Shown: in pieces, positions 7,886-16,014 of the stretch
Position numbering within the stretch: the stretch's first letter is position 1
How the letters are laid out: every line of letters begins with the position of its first letter
Virus record (IMG/VR): IMGVR_UViG_3300023435_000088
Span: 1 to 25,113 of that record
Direction: 5' to 3' (one strand)
DNA length: 25,113 bases
Origin: a virus
Position numbers and translations under genes: made by a program
The notes under the pieces: model-generated
Told to the model about the DNA's origin: nothing
Databases searched by the model: none
What the model saw: only the letters and a program-made list of their open reading frames with translations

Positions 7886-8268
7886 GCGTACTCCTCAAGG
7901 CTGAGGTCGAGATCGATCACCCGCACCACGCCAGCCCCGGTCACATGGCGCCACGATTCGCGCAGCTCCAGGATAGCCCAATCCCCCCGGGGGACGCCAG
8001 CGAGCACGAAGGCCAGCACCTCGCCGTCCTCCGCTGCGTCCCGCAGGATGTCGGCCTCCGCGTCGGGGTCCACGCCGAACGACACGTCGAGCCGCACGGT
8101 GAATCGGAGTGTGCGCAACGCGGGCCCAAGGAACTCCTGGGCGGGCTTCCGCGCGATCACCTCGTGCGCCGTCCACCTGGCCGAGGTCTTGTGCGCCGCG
8201 TCGGAGAAGGTGCGGATCAGCTCGCTCGACGCCTCGAAGACGACCGGGCCCAGGGAGGCGAAGGCCAT
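7882..8268 (-). CDS. Tail protein U (P2 gpU-like)
   Basis: The protein fits the P2 gpU family: MAFASLGPVVFE at the start, then RWTAHEVIARKPAQEFLGP, LRFTVRLDVSFG, a segment with LAFVLAGVPRGDWAIL, and DLDLSLEEYA at the end. I prefer the ATG at 8268, which overlaps the upstream stop by one base (TGATG) and gives 128 residues. An in-frame ATG at 8334 would add 22 Arg/Asp-rich residues antisense to no homology I recognise, and would invade the previous gene by 67 bases. gpU is a tail-tube-associated protein. In P2 it lies just after the tape measure, while here it sits between V and W. Confidence 0.88.
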   Translation of the reverse strand: MAFASLGPVVFEASSELIRTFSDAAHKTSARWTAHEVIARKPAQEFLGPALRTLRFTVRLDVSFGVDPDAEADILRDAAEDGEVLAFVLAGVPRGDWAILELRESWRHVTGAGVVRVIDLDLSLEEYA

Positions 8269-8531
8269 CAGCTCAGGCTCCCGGTCCCGGTCCCGGTGCC
8301 GGTCCCCGACCCAGTGCCAGCCCCGGCGGGGCACACCGTCACGGTAGTTACGGCCGTGCTGACCGTGGTCCCCACTGTGGCCGAGCGAATGTAGGCATCC
8401 GTCTGCGTGGCAATGGCGACAGCGATCTGGCGGGCCTTCGTGGCGGGCGTGGCGTCAGGGTCCAGGTCCGCCAGGACTGCGGCGATGTCGTCGGCCATCC
8501 CGTCCGTGTACTTGGCGAGGTTGAGCGCCAT
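8268..8531 (-). CDS. Small phage protein with a Gly-Thr repeat tail
   Basis: This 87-residue protein begins with MALNLAKYTDGMADDIAAVL and a helix through about residue 45, then DAYIRSATVGTTVSTAVTTVTV, and ends in a Gly-Thr/Ser tail (AGTGSGTGTGTGTGSLS). The tail comes from a run of ggtccc/ggtgcc hexamers. I recognise no enzyme motif. It lies between baseplate protein V and gpU and overlaps both by one base, so it is probably a small baseplate or hub component. Small proteins at this place occur in related phages, but I cannot give a family name. Confidence 0.75.
   Translation of the reverse strand: MALNLAKYTDGMADDIAAVLADLDPDATPATKARQIAVAIATQTDAYIRSATVGTTVSTAVTTVTVCPAGAGTGSGTGTGTGTGSLS
8279..8306. 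repeat. Short hexamer repeat (ggtccc/ggtgcc)
   Basis: About four tandem hexamers of the form cggtcc/cggtgc follow one another in the 3' end of the small gene. They encode the Gly-Thr tail. Such short repeats can slip during replication without breaking the frame because the unit is 6 bases. Confidence 0.5.
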
Positions 8532-9103
8532 TATTCCGCCCTCACCGTTTCGCTGAGCAGCCCGGCGAGCCCTTCCGGGGACGCTGCCATGGCGGCCACC
8601 ACGGCCACAATCCCGCCGCCTCCATAGTCGTTCGCCCCGGCCGTGTCCCCTGCCAGCGGGGCGGGCCCGACGCCGGTGGGCACCACGGCCGTCTTGAGCA
8701 GGTCGAAGATCCCCTGCAGGAGCTTGAGCACGCGATCCCCGCGGGCGATCCAGAAGGCCGCGTCCACGGAGCCCAGCCGGAGGTCGCCGCTCGCGATCAC
8801 CCGGGCGTCCGCGTCTTCGGTCGGGGGGTCCTGCTTGAGGTCATAGAGCGAGCAGATCACGAAGCCGTCCACCTGGTCAGGGGGCTGCATTATGCAGAGC
8901 ACCGGCTCATCGATGGCGGGCATGCTGTAGTCGAGCTGGCCCTTCGTCCGTTTTTGCCCGACCTGGAGCAGGCCCGACTCCATCCCGTCGCGGTCCTCGA
9001 AGGTGACGCGCACGCGGCCGGCGCCCACCTCGGACACGCGACCAGTGCGCACGAGCCCCGCAATCAGCTCCTGCACGCGCCCATCGGGAAGAAGATCGCT
9101 CAC
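8531..9103 (-). CDS. Baseplate assembly/spike protein V (gpV/Mu gp45-like)
   Basis: This 190-residue protein follows gpD with a GTGA overlap, the usual order for the hub spike. The N-terminus shows the OB-fold segment typical of gpV: GRVSEVGAGRVRVTFEDRDG, then MPAIDEPVLCIMQPPDQVDGFVICSLYD. A helix-rich part follows (WIARGDRVLKLLQGIFDLLK), then a Gly-rich tail. The P2 spike apex ends in an iron-binding His-x-His motif. This protein contains no histidine at all, so that type of apex is absent. The tip may be supplied by another protein, or the phage may lack the metal plug. Function by family: central spike of the contractile baseplate. Confidence 0.85.
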   Translation of the reverse strand: MSDLLPDGRVQELIAGLVRTGRVSEVGAGRVRVTFEDRDGMESGLLQVGQKRTKGQLDYSMPAIDEPVLCIMQPPDQVDGFVICSLYDLKQDPPTEDADARVIASGDLRLGSVDAAFWIARGDRVLKLLQGIFDLLKTAVVPTGVGPAPLAGDTAGANDYGGGGIVAVVAAMAASPEGLAGLLSETVRAE

Positions 9104-10158
9104 GCCGTGGCCTTCTTCACGCTGGCCCTGACGGTGTAGCCGCCCTTCCCGACGGTGTGCGTGGCCTTCGCCACGGCGTACTTGCCGTTCAGCTTGTTCC
9201 AGCCAGCGAGCTGGATGCAGTTGCCGGCCACCAGCCGCACGTCCCCCATGATGGTCAGCGTCCCCTCGGCCGAGTGCTCCGTCCTGGCGAGGAGCGCAGC
9301 CTTCGCCTTCGCCTGGGCCTCGGCCACGCTGCGGGCGCGCACTCGCATGACCTCGGCGGCGGCGTCGTCGAAGCTCTGGGACTCGAGCCCGAAGGGGTCG
9401 GCGGGGTCCGGGTCACGCAGCGCCTCGGCGCCCGTGATGGTCGACTCCTGCACGTCGCCGTGCCACGGGTCCTGGTAGATGACCTTGACCCGCGGCGTGT
9501 AGAGGTACGCCTTCACCTTCAGATCCCAGCTCAGGATCCGGCTCTCGCCCAGCGTGTAGGTGGTGACGGCTGGCTTCAGCGCGTAGTCCGCGATGCTCCA
9601 CACGACGATCTGGCCGTCGATCACCTTCGTCGCGTAGTGGCGCTCAGCGGCCGCCCGCGCCAGGAAGGCCAGGTCCGTCTCGCTGTTCTGTACGATGCGG
9701 TCGAGCAGGCCCGTGTCGTCGGCGTCCCAAACCAGAGACATCCGGGCTGAGGCGGCGACGTCCTCGGCCACGGTGCGCAGTGTCGTGCTCTCCCACGCCC
9801 GGGAACGCTTCGTCTTGCGGGCGGCGAGCCCTGTCGGGACGCTCACGCCAGCGATCCGCACGGTCGACGGAGGCCCAGCCATGGACAGCTCGTCGACGGT
9901 GAAGGTCCCGCAGAGCAGTGAGCCACCGCCCTCGCCCCAGTCGTCGGCGTGGAGGCGGACCGTGAGGGTGTCGCCCTGCCCCGGGAGCCAGTCGCCGCGC
10001 CAGAGGGCGGCCCGGTCCTGGAGCGAGATGCTCGCCTCGTCGGCCGTGCCGCCCTCGTTGTCGACGTACTCGACGCCGAGCAAGTAGGGGGCCAGGTCCG
10101 CGGAGATGTCCTCGCCCTCATAGACGATTTCAGCCCAGGCTCGGCGGGCGAGGGTCAC
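9100..10158 (-). CDS. Tail hub protein D (late control gpD-like)
   Basis: The 352-residue protein has the P2 gpD/Mu gp44 layout. The N-terminal domain begins RRAWAEIVYEGEDISADLAPYLLGVEY and continues with EASISLQDR and GDTLTVRL. A middle domain has the typical LDRIVQNSETDLAFLARAAAE, matching the family's 'QxxESDldFLxRLA'. The C-terminal strand region contains EAQAKAKAALLART and a final KATHTVGKGGYTVRASVKKA, as in gpD. gpD forms the hub above the spike at the end of the tube. It starts with a GTG overlapping the gpX stop and overlaps gpV by GTGA. Confidence is high. Confidence 0.92.
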   Translation of the reverse strand: MTLARRAWAEIVYEGEDISADLAPYLLGVEYVDNEGGTADEASISLQDRAALWRGDWLPGQGDTLTVRLHADDWGEGGGSLLCGTFTVDELSMAGPPSTVRIAGVSVPTGLAARKTKRSRAWESTTLRTVAEDVAASARMSLVWDADDTGLLDRIVQNSETDLAFLARAAAERHYATKVIDGQIVVWSIADYALKPAVTTYTLGESRILSWDLKVKAYLYTPRVKVIYQDPWHGDVQESTITGAEALRDPDPADPFGLESQSFDDAAAEVMRVRARSVAEAQAKAKAALLARTEHSAEGTLTIMGDVRLVAGNCIQLAGWNKLNGKYAVAKATHTVGKGGYTVRASVKKATA

Positions 10159-10370
10159 GGGGTCCGCCAGGGCGGCAGGCTAGGCGAGGTGTCAGGCGTG
10201 GGCACGGTGGGCACATTGAGCACGATCCCCGCCGGCAGGCGCACGAGGTACGCGTGGGCGGGGTTGGCCAGGATGAGGAGGTCGAGGTAGCGCTCGTCGC
10301 CCAGCAGATCCAGGGCGAGGAGGTCCCATGTGTCGCCGGCCTCTGTCGTGTTGGTCGTTGCCCTAGCCAT
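10155..10370 (-). CDS. Tail protein X (LysM-like)
   Basis: This 71-residue protein overlaps the tape measure gene by 8 bases and gpD by GTGA. It carries the small LysM-type fold of gpX: AGDTWDLLALDLLGDERYLDLLILANP, then a strand segment ending AGIVLNVP. gpX-type proteins always precede gpD. They are thought to seal or organise the tube end near the hub. The extra Pro-rich C-terminus (PTPDTSPSLPPW) may be a flexible tail. Confidence 0.88.
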   Translation of the reverse strand: MARATTNTTEAGDTWDLLALDLLGDERYLDLLILANPAHAYLVRLPAGIVLNVPTVPTPDTSPSLPPWRTP

Positions 10371-12477
10371 ACGCGAGCCGGTCCTGCTTCTCCTGGGCGG
10401 CCTGCAGGCGCTCCAGGAGATCGTCGGCGCCGGCCTTCACTGCGGCCGCGATGTCGGCCCGGGAGGCGTCCCCCTGCACCGTGATCTGCGGGCTGTACGC
10501 CACGGACAGCGCCGTGCTGTTCTGACGGCCCTGCTCGCGCGTCGCCATGGCCCCGGACAGGGCGGCGCTCGATTGCGCCAGCGGCTTTGGCCCCTCGACG
10601 GCGGCGACGCCACGATCAAGGCTCCCGCTCAGCTTCGTGGTCAGCTCGGCCAGGTGTGGGGCTGCGGCGGCCGGCGCCATGGACGCCAGCGCCAAGCCCA
10701 CACGCAGAGGGGCGGCGAGGATCTCCAGGGCGCGGGCTGCGACCCATCGCACCGTGGCGATGACGGAGTCGCCCCACTGATCCCAGAGAGACGACAGCGC
10801 GCCGATGGCCGTAGCCCACCCCGCAACGATGACATCGAAGAGCCACACCATCGCGGCCCACACCTTCGACGCCAGGCCGACGAAGAGGGCGACGACGATA
10901 GCGACGGCAGGCTGAATCGCCTCCCACACCCACGCCCACACGGCGCCGAGCAGACGACCGAACGCTGCGATGACTTCTGCGATGGGGGCCAGGATCAAGC
11001 CGATCACTTCGACGGCGGCGAGGATCACCAGGCGGATACCGCCCCAGGCCCACTGCATCCGGTCCCAAATCCAGGCGGCGATAGCCGAGATCCGCTCCCA
11101 TGCCGCCACGGCAAAGTCGGCAACGGCCAGACCTGCCGCCTTCACTGCTCCGACGATCAGGCCCCAGTGTTTCACGACGACGACGATCAGCGCAGGGATC
11201 AGCCAGAGGGGCAGCGTGAGCCAACCCAGCACAGCCACGATGGTCTTGATCGCCGCCGACGACTTTCTGAGCGCCGCCGTCCAGCGGTCCCAGTGGACGA
11301 TCGCCAGCGTAATCAGCGCCACCTGCGCGGCGAGCCCAACGACGAGCCATGTGATGGGGTTGGCGAGCAGCGCTGCGGCGAAGCTCCAGGCGGCCGTGCT
11401 CGCTCCCCAGAGGGCCAGGGTGAGATTCACTATTCCGGCCACGATGGGGGCGAAGCGGACGGCGGCGAGGATCAGGCCCAGGCTCTCCCATCCGCCGGCC
11501 ATGTCCTTGACTGAAACGAGAAGGTCCAGCGCCTTACCGGCGAGCGCGGAGACCCTGTCCGCGAGCTCCTTCAGCTTCGGTATAGACCGCTCGGCCAGCA
11601 GCACGAAGCGGTCAGCGAGCTCCTTGACCCGCCCCTGATTCGACTGCAGCCACTTGGCGAGACGCTCGAACATGCGGGTGAAGATCGGCATCAGGGCGGC
11701 GCCGATGGTCGTCTTGATCCCGGCGAACGACAGCCTTAGATCCAGGAGGCGGTCGTTGAACTTGGCCGCGTCCTCGGCAGCCTCGCGCCCGAGTACCCCG
11801 CCGGTCGCCCGCGCCTCTTTGCGGAGGCGGCGCATCCCGTCGGCGCCCTGATCGAACAAAACGCCCAGCTTTTTGGCGCCGCGCCCGAAGAGCGACTGAC
11901 TCACCGCAGCCTTCTCGGCCACAGTGGGCAGCTTCCCTATCGCGTCGGCCAGGGTCTCAAGCGCCTCTTCGGGCTTCATGCGGGCCAGGTCCTGGGCGCT
12001 CAGCCCAAGCTGGTCCAGGTAGCGGCGGGCCTCGCCAGTGCCGGCCACGGCCTGCCCGAGCTGCACATGCATCTGTCGAAGGGCCAGGTTCAGATCTTCC
12101 TGTGCTGCCCCGGTGCGCTCGGCCGCGTACCACAGCTCCTGCAGCACCCCCACGTCCACGCCGAGATTCTGCCCCATCTTGATCGCGCGGTCGCCCACTT
12201 CGGCGGTGCTGCGGGCGAGCATAAAGAGGCCACCGGCGGCCAGACCGGATGCTGCAGCGATCTGGAATGCGAGGCTACCGACCTGCGAGGAGACACCACT
12301 GAAGGCGCGCCCGACGCCCCGCCACGCCCTCGTGAGTTGCTGCTGTCGAGCGAGGAGAACGCCCTGCCTCTGGAGCAGGGCGAGCCGCTTGCTGGCAATC
12401 CCGGTCGCCGTGGTGAATCCGGCAGAGAGCTGGCCGCCGATGCGGAATGCTAGCTCATACGTCCGGCCCCGTGCCAC
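10363..12477 (-). CDS. Tail tape measure protein
   Basis: This is the longest tail gene (704 residues). The N-terminal 300 residues show the TP901-type tape measure core: AEVGDRAIKMGQNLGV, QELWYAAERTGAAQED, then EEALETLADAIGKLPTVAEKAAV and LFGRGAKKLGVLFD. Repeated Trp/Ala/Val-rich hydrophobic segments (about 330-580) are typical of tape measures, which line the tube and later cross the host membrane. The start is a GTG only 3 bases after the end of the chaperone extension at 12481. Length sets tail length: 704 residues predicts about 1000 angstroms at 1.5 angstroms per residue, a rough family rule. It ends with an 8-base overlap into gpX. Confidence 0.93.
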   Translation of the reverse strand: MARGRTYELAFRIGGQLSAGFTTATGIASKRLALLQRQGVLLARQQQLTRAWRGVGRAFSGVSSQVGSLAFQIAAASGLAAGGLFMLARSTAEVGDRAIKMGQNLGVDVGVLQELWYAAERTGAAQEDLNLALRQMHVQLGQAVAGTGEARRYLDQLGLSAQDLARMKPEEALETLADAIGKLPTVAEKAAVSQSLFGRGAKKLGVLFDQGADGMRRLRKEARATGGVLGREAAEDAAKFNDRLLDLRLSFAGIKTTIGAALMPIFTRMFERLAKWLQSNQGRVKELADRFVLLAERSIPKLKELADRVSALAGKALDLLVSVKDMAGGWESLGLILAAVRFAPIVAGIVNLTLALWGASTAAWSFAAALLANPITWLVVGLAAQVALITLAIVHWDRWTAALRKSSAAIKTIVAVLGWLTLPLWLIPALIVVVVKHWGLIVGAVKAAGLAVADFAVAAWERISAIAAWIWDRMQWAWGGIRLVILAAVEVIGLILAPIAEVIAAFGRLLGAVWAWVWEAIQPAVAIVVALFVGLASKVWAAMVWLFDVIVAGWATAIGALSSLWDQWGDSVIATVRWVAARALEILAAPLRVGLALASMAPAAAAPHLAELTTKLSGSLDRGVAAVEGPKPLAQSSAALSGAMATREQGRQNSTALSVAYSPQITVQGDASRADIAAAVKAGADDLLERLQAAQEKQDRLAYG

Positions 12478-12480
12478 AAT

Positions 12481-12615
12481 CTACCCCCGGCGCTGCGCCT
12501 GCAGCTCCTCGGCTACGATGCCGGCCCACTCGCCCATCTCCGCCACCGGCAGATCGAGCCAGTAGCCCACCGGCGTGTAGGTGGCCAGCGCCAGCCTGAC
12601 CGCGGCCTGCCTCAG
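12481..12615 (-). CDS. Tail chaperone extension in the -1 frame (gpE'-like)
   Basis: The -1 frame relative to the upstream chaperone is open past its stop (TGA at 12612-12614) to a TAG at 12481-12483. The part after the chaperone stop encodes 44 residues, including TYTPVGYWLDLPVAEMGEW. It resembles the small E' part made by -1 frameshifting in P2-like phages, with a Trp-rich 'WLDLPVAEMGEW' patch. It ends 3 bases before the tape measure start, exactly where E' belongs. No ATG, GTG or TTG start lies in this frame near the chaperone stop, so a frameshift product E-E' is more likely than a separate gene. The coordinates give the unique tail only; the -1 frame is open upstream at least to about 12726. 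Confidence 0.6.
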   Translation of the reverse strand: MRQAAVRLALATYTPVGYWLDLPVAEMGEWAGIVAEELQAQRRG

Positions 12616-12929
12616 TTCGAGCTCGGCGGATCTGCCCCATCCTCCGAGCTCAGCAGAGAACTCTGGGCCTCCATGACGACCTCGGTGAACACGCGGATCG
12701 GCAGCTCGCCGAAGGCGTCCTCGGGGATCTTCGTCGCCCGCGACAGGGCGGCGATGACGTAGCGGTCGTCGGTCTCGGCCTGCATCACGTCGCGCTCGCC
12801 GCGCTTGCGCAAGCGGGCCATGATCGCCAGCTTGTCGCGGCCCTTGAGCTGGGCGAGGAGATCGGTGTCGACCTCGGTGTAGGTCTCATCCTCCCACTCC
12901 AGCGGCGGGGCAAAAGTCACGATGGCCAT
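12612..12929 (-). CDS. Tail assembly chaperone (P2 gpE-like)
   Basis: This 105-residue protein sits between the tail tube and tape measure, overlapping the tube stop (TGATG). It matches the gpE family of P2/Mu tails, with an N-terminal strand segment and then helices holding AQLKGRDKLAIMARL and YVIAALSRATKIPEDAFGELP. The family's conserved 'LxxxDxxxixxxl' and 'GELPIRVFTEV' pieces are visible. Such proteins bind the tape measure during tail assembly and are absent from the virion. A portion of ribosomes should slip into the -1 frame near its end to make the longer E-E' form. Confidence 0.88.
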   Translation of the reverse strand: MAIVTFAPPLEWEDETYTEVDTDLLAQLKGRDKLAIMARLRKRGERDVMQAETDDRYVIAALSRATKIPEDAFGELPIRVFTEVVMEAQSSLLSSEDGADPPSSN

Positions 12930-13453
12930 CAGCTAATCCCCAGCCCGCTACGCACGGCGGCGAGGTAGTCCTTCCCGTCGACTACGTATTTGTAGTTGCA
13001 CGGATCGATCTCGAGGTACGGCCGCCCATCAACGAAGACCTTGAGGTAGATGACGTTGAACTCGGCCGAGGGCTCCTGCAGTGCACTCGGCGCCAGCGTC
13101 CCGAGGGGGCTGTTCTTCGGAGTGCACCTGGTGACGTACTTCAGGATCTGCACTCCGTACACGCCGGTGGCCGTGTTCAGGCGCTGGACGGCGCCGCGCA
13201 GCTCGATGGCGTGCACCTCCTGCGCAGCCAGCTTGAGCCCCTGGATCTCCTGCACGCGCCACTTGAGCGTCATGCTCATGGCGGAGATGTGCCCGAGCGT
13301 TGCGCTCTCGACCTCTCCTGCGATTCCTGCGCCGCGCACGGTCTCGGTCAGGGCCTCGATGGTCGGCAGCTCCACGTCCGCCAAGCCTAGCAGTCGGCCG
13401 GTGACGCTGTCGAAGACTTCGAAGTTGACCAGCCTCTCGCCAATGTCCGCCAC
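12929..13453 (-). CDS. Major tail tube protein (P2 FII-like)
   Basis: This 174-residue protein has the P2 FII tube features: ERLVNFEVFDSVTGRLLGLADVELPTIE, then ISAMSMTLKWRVQEIQG and a C-terminal VFVDGRPYLEIDPCNYKYVVDG with DYLAAVRSGLGI. It directly follows the sheath, as in P2 and Mu. The GTG at 13453 has GAGGAGG upstream at good spacing, one of the few strong ribosome sites in the operon, which fits a product needed in many copies. Each tube ring holds six copies. Confidence 0.93.
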   Translation of the reverse strand: MADIGERLVNFEVFDSVTGRLLGLADVELPTIEALTETVRGAGIAGEVESATLGHISAMSMTLKWRVQEIQGLKLAAQEVHAIELRGAVQRLNTATGVYGVQILKYVTRCTPKNSPLGTLAPSALQEPSAEFNVIYLKVFVDGRPYLEIDPCNYKYVVDGKDYLAAVRSGLGIS

Positions 13454-13491
13454 GGGGGCCTCCTCTTGCGGGGCTCAGCCCCGGGTCACGA

Positions 13492-14958
13492 TCAGCCGAA
13501 CAACAGCGCCAGGGCGGCCACGTCGTACTCGATCACGAAGCTGATGGACTTCGCTGGCGGGGGCGGCGTCCAGTAGACGCGGAAGGTCGAGCCGCCGTCC
13601 AGTAGGTCCACGGTCGGATTGTCCGCCACGGCAAACACGACCTCTCCGGCGAGGATCGCGCCCTGGGCCGCCAGCCCGTTCATGAAGATGTTGGCGCTGT
13701 CCACGACGCTCTCGATGAGGCGCAGGTTCATCGCGTCGTCGACGCGCGAGAAGTAGGTCAGCGCCAAGGTGTTTACCAGCCACAGGGTCATGCGCCGGAT
13801 CGGAACGAAGGCGTCCTTCGGGTCGGTCGACGCCGGGTAGCCGGCGGTCCGGTTGCCCCAGAGCCTCCAGCCGCCGAAGTTCAGCGCCGTCACGATACCG
13901 GCGGCGTTGAGGATGTTGGCCTGGAGCCAGGTCAGGGCGACCTCGGTCCCGTCCTCCATCACCGCCCCGTCCGCCAGCAGATCCTTGTTCGAGGGGCTCA
14001 CGTAGGGCACGCCCTGACCGGCGCCAGCGTCCGTCAGGTTGGCGAGCCCGGCGTAGTGGCTGCTCATCCAGTGAGTCGCCGTACCCCTGGTGACCTTGGG
14101 CCAGCAGCAGACCATGTTGGCGGAGGTGTAGTTGCTGGCCAGCTTCCACGCCGCTGCCTCGGAGTAGTTGGCGATCTCGTACTCGTCGGGGTCGAGGTCG
14201 ACCACGATCTGGGGCACGAAGACGCCGTTCACGCTGGCACCGCGCGCCACCAGTCCGGCGGCCACGGTGGGCTCGTGAGAGTAGCCCGGGGCGAGGAACA
14301 TCCCCGGCACCTGCTGCAGCTTCGGGCAGACGTCCTCGATGCAGTAGAGACCCGTGTTGACCGCGCCCACGGCCGTGCCGATCACGTCTGCGGCGACCAC
14401 ACCGGCGGGGTCCATTTTCGAATAGGTCAGGTGGCAGAGCGGCAGGGCGCCCGTGCCCATGGCCCCGGCGGCGACCCTGGTGATGACCAGGTAGCCGTCG
14501 GAGTCGTAGGCCAGCGTGTAGTCAGTGGTCAGAGCGTACGCCACCGGGGGCGCTGCGCCGTCGTCGAGCACGACGGTCGTCTTGTCGGCCCCGAAGACCT
14601 CGACGGTCTGGCTGGTCTCGGCGTCCGCCCACGCCAGCGCGGCGCGGGCCACGGCGTCCATGTGGTCCTCGTCGTCGGGATCCAGGACGTTGATGCAGAC
14701 GGCCGGCTGGACGCCGTAGAGCCCGAAGTAGACGGAGGCGAACTCGGAAAGGGTGTAGTCCGCGACCGGCCCGTCGCCAAACGCCGCGTTGAACTCGGCC
14801 AACGAAGTGCAGAGCACGGGCACGTTGACATTCGTGCGGACGCCCTCGACCACGGCCGCTGTCCCGACCACGACAGGGAGCCCTGCGTTCGCCGTGATCG
14901 GCGGCCTGGCAGAGGTCGGAACCTCGCTCGCTGATACGCCATGCGCATAGATCGCCAT
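13492..14958 (-). CDS. Tail sheath protein (contractile, P2 FI-like)
   Basis: The 488-residue protein is a contractile sheath. It begins with PTSARPPITANAGLPVVVGTA, then FNAAFGDGPVADYTLSEFASVYFGLYGVQPAVCINVLD, then VPQIVVDLDPDE. The conserved C-terminal region has NAAGIVTALNFGGWRLWGNRT, DPKDAFVPIRRM and MNLRLIESVVDSANIF. The final segment is short and beta-rich. GGAGG upstream of the ATG at good spacing supports the start and high expression. The presence of a sheath makes this a myovirus-type particle. Confidence 0.94.
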   Translation of the reverse strand: MAIYAHGVSASEVPTSARPPITANAGLPVVVGTAAVVEGVRTNVNVPVLCTSLAEFNAAFGDGPVADYTLSEFASVYFGLYGVQPAVCINVLDPDDEDHMDAVARAALAWADAETSQTVEVFGADKTTVVLDDGAAPPVAYALTTDYTLAYDSDGYLVITRVAAGAMGTGALPLCHLTYSKMDPAGVVAADVIGTAVGAVNTGLYCIEDVCPKLQQVPGMFLAPGYSHEPTVAAGLVARGASVNGVFVPQIVVDLDPDEYEIANYSEAAAWKLASNYTSANMVCCWPKVTRGTATHWMSSHYAGLANLTDAGAGQGVPYVSPSNKDLLADGAVMEDGTEVALTWLQANILNAAGIVTALNFGGWRLWGNRTAGYPASTDPKDAFVPIRRMTLWLVNTLALTYFSRVDDAMNLRLIESVVDSANIFMNGLAAQGAILAGEVVFAVADNPTVDLLDGGSTFRVYWTPPPPAKSISFVIEYDVAALALLFG

Positions 14959-14971
14959 CGAATCCTCCGGC

Positions 14972-15421
14972 CTACTGCGTGATCCCGATCTGATCGATCC
15001 GGGGCTGCGTCCAGGTCGTCGTGATGAATCCGCCCCACTGGGGCTCCGGCTGGTCCGCGAAGAGCTCCCAGGTCAGGGGCAGCTCCAGGCAGAATGGGCC
15101 TAGCGGGTCCGCCCCGGTGAGTGCTCCGCGCAGGCGCTGCAGGATGTTGCTCGCGTCCTGCCAGCCCTCTTGATCTTCGGAGAAGGTCTCGACGAGGAAC
15201 AGCACCTCGATAGTCGAGCCGTCGATTGCATCCTGCCCCTTCGTCGGGCGGATGAGCACCAGCGGGGGCGTGGGCTCGCCTGCGCTGCGCTTCGGCGGGA
15301 GCCACCCCGCCACGATGACGGGGGCCCGCGCATCGTCCTCGCCGTGGGCCTCCAGTCGCATGTCCACCAGCGCGGCGGCGGCGAAGACCTCCAGGCGGGC
15401 CACCAGGTTGTTAACCGTCAC
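14972..15421 (-). CDS. Tail terminator-like protein
   Basis: This 149-residue protein starts at a GTG overlapping the previous stop (GTGA) and precedes the sheath by 13 bases. Its layout fits a tail terminator: a short helix (VNNLVARLEVFAAAALVDM), a Pro-containing strand (PLVLIRPTKGQD), a segment with EVLFLVETFSEDQEGWQDASNILQRLRGAL, and a C-terminal strand with WGGFITTTW. The mid region (a 'xFxxYsxdxxgwxdvxxixerir' pattern) is common in terminators of Mu/P2-like tails. It caps the tube at the head-proximal end. Assignment is moderately sure. Confidence 0.7.
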   Translation of the reverse strand: MTVNNLVARLEVFAAAALVDMRLEAHGEDDARAPVIVAGWLPPKRSAGEPTPPLVLIRPTKGQDAIDGSTIEVLFLVETFSEDQEGWQDASNILQRLRGALTGADPLGPFCLELPLTWELFADQPEPQWGGFITTTWTQPRIDQIGITQ

Positions 15422-16014
15422 CGGGCGGCCCTGTCGAGGGCGCGCCCAATCTCGTGCTCCAGGCGGGTGGCGAGGGTCTCCTGCGCCGCCTCTTCCATGG
15501 CCTTCGTGCTGTGCTCCGTCCCGAGCATCTGCGGGATCGCTGGGCCGTAGAGCCCCTGGATCCGGTGCTTCGTCGGGTTGGACTTCATCATCCGATCCGG
15601 GTCCTCGCGGCCGATGAGCAGGTTGGCGTTGAGCCCGCGGAACACGAAGGCATCGGGCAGCCGCCTGCGCTGGTTGCGCTTGCGCACTGCGACCCGCAGC
15701 GGCGGACCCCCCTTGCGTCCGGTGCCCGGCTTGGCTGGGCGCGGGCTGAACTGGTACAGCGTGGGGCGCCGGCCGGAAGCCAGGAAGGCACCGGCGATGC
15801 TTGTCCGTGTCGCCCGGATCGGCCTGCCCATGCCCTTCTTCACGCGCCCGACCTTGATCCGGTACGCCTTCACCACGGCCCTTGCGCCGATGGTCCGGGC
15901 CTTCTCCAGGGCGCGATTGATTGACCGAGCCATGGCCCTCTCGGCGGCACCCGGCAGGTGCGCCAGCAGGGACACCGCCCGCCCGATCTGATCGCCGGTG
16001 AAGGTGACGGCCAC
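15418..16014 (-). CDS. Minor tail protein Z-like (gpZ family)
   Basis: The protein (198 residues) opens with a helix holding LPGAAERAMARSINRALEKARTIGARAVVKAY, a hallmark of gpZ-type proteins. A basic region follows (KVGRVKKGMGRPIRATRTSI), then FSPRPAKPGTGRKGGPPLRVAVRKRNQRRRLPDAFVFRGL and VFRGLNANLLIGREDP. GTG start overlaps the previous stop by one base (TAGTG). gpZ of lambda helps the tail become active for head joining. Here it is used in a myovirus-type gene order, in the position of P2 gpR/S. It is highly basic, especially in the central region. Confidence 0.8.
   Translation of the reverse strand: MAVTFTGDQIGRAVSLLAHLPGAAERAMARSINRALEKARTIGARAVVKAYRIKVGRVKKGMGRPIRATRTSIAGAFLASGRRPTLYQFSPRPAKPGTGRKGGPPLRVAVRKRNQRRRLPDAFVFRGLNANLLIGREDPDRMMKSNPTKHRIQGLYGPAIPQMLGTEHSTKAMEEAAQETLATRLEHEIGRALDRAAR

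Noticed and set aside
8268-8334. Upstream start for gpU
   Set aside because: The extra 22 residues (Arg/Asp-rich) are coded within the repeat end of the previous gene. MAFASLGP is the family's normal start.
10330-11514. Long plus-strand frame opposite the tape measure (394 codons)
   Set aside because: Low-complexity Arg/Gly/Asp/His product, a shadow of a clear tape measure gene.
12455-12640. Third-frame ORF near the tail chaperone end starting at GGAGGATG
   Set aside because: The GGAGG abuts the ATG with no spacer, and the product is Arg/Gly/Ala-rich without a pattern. The -1 frame fits E' better.
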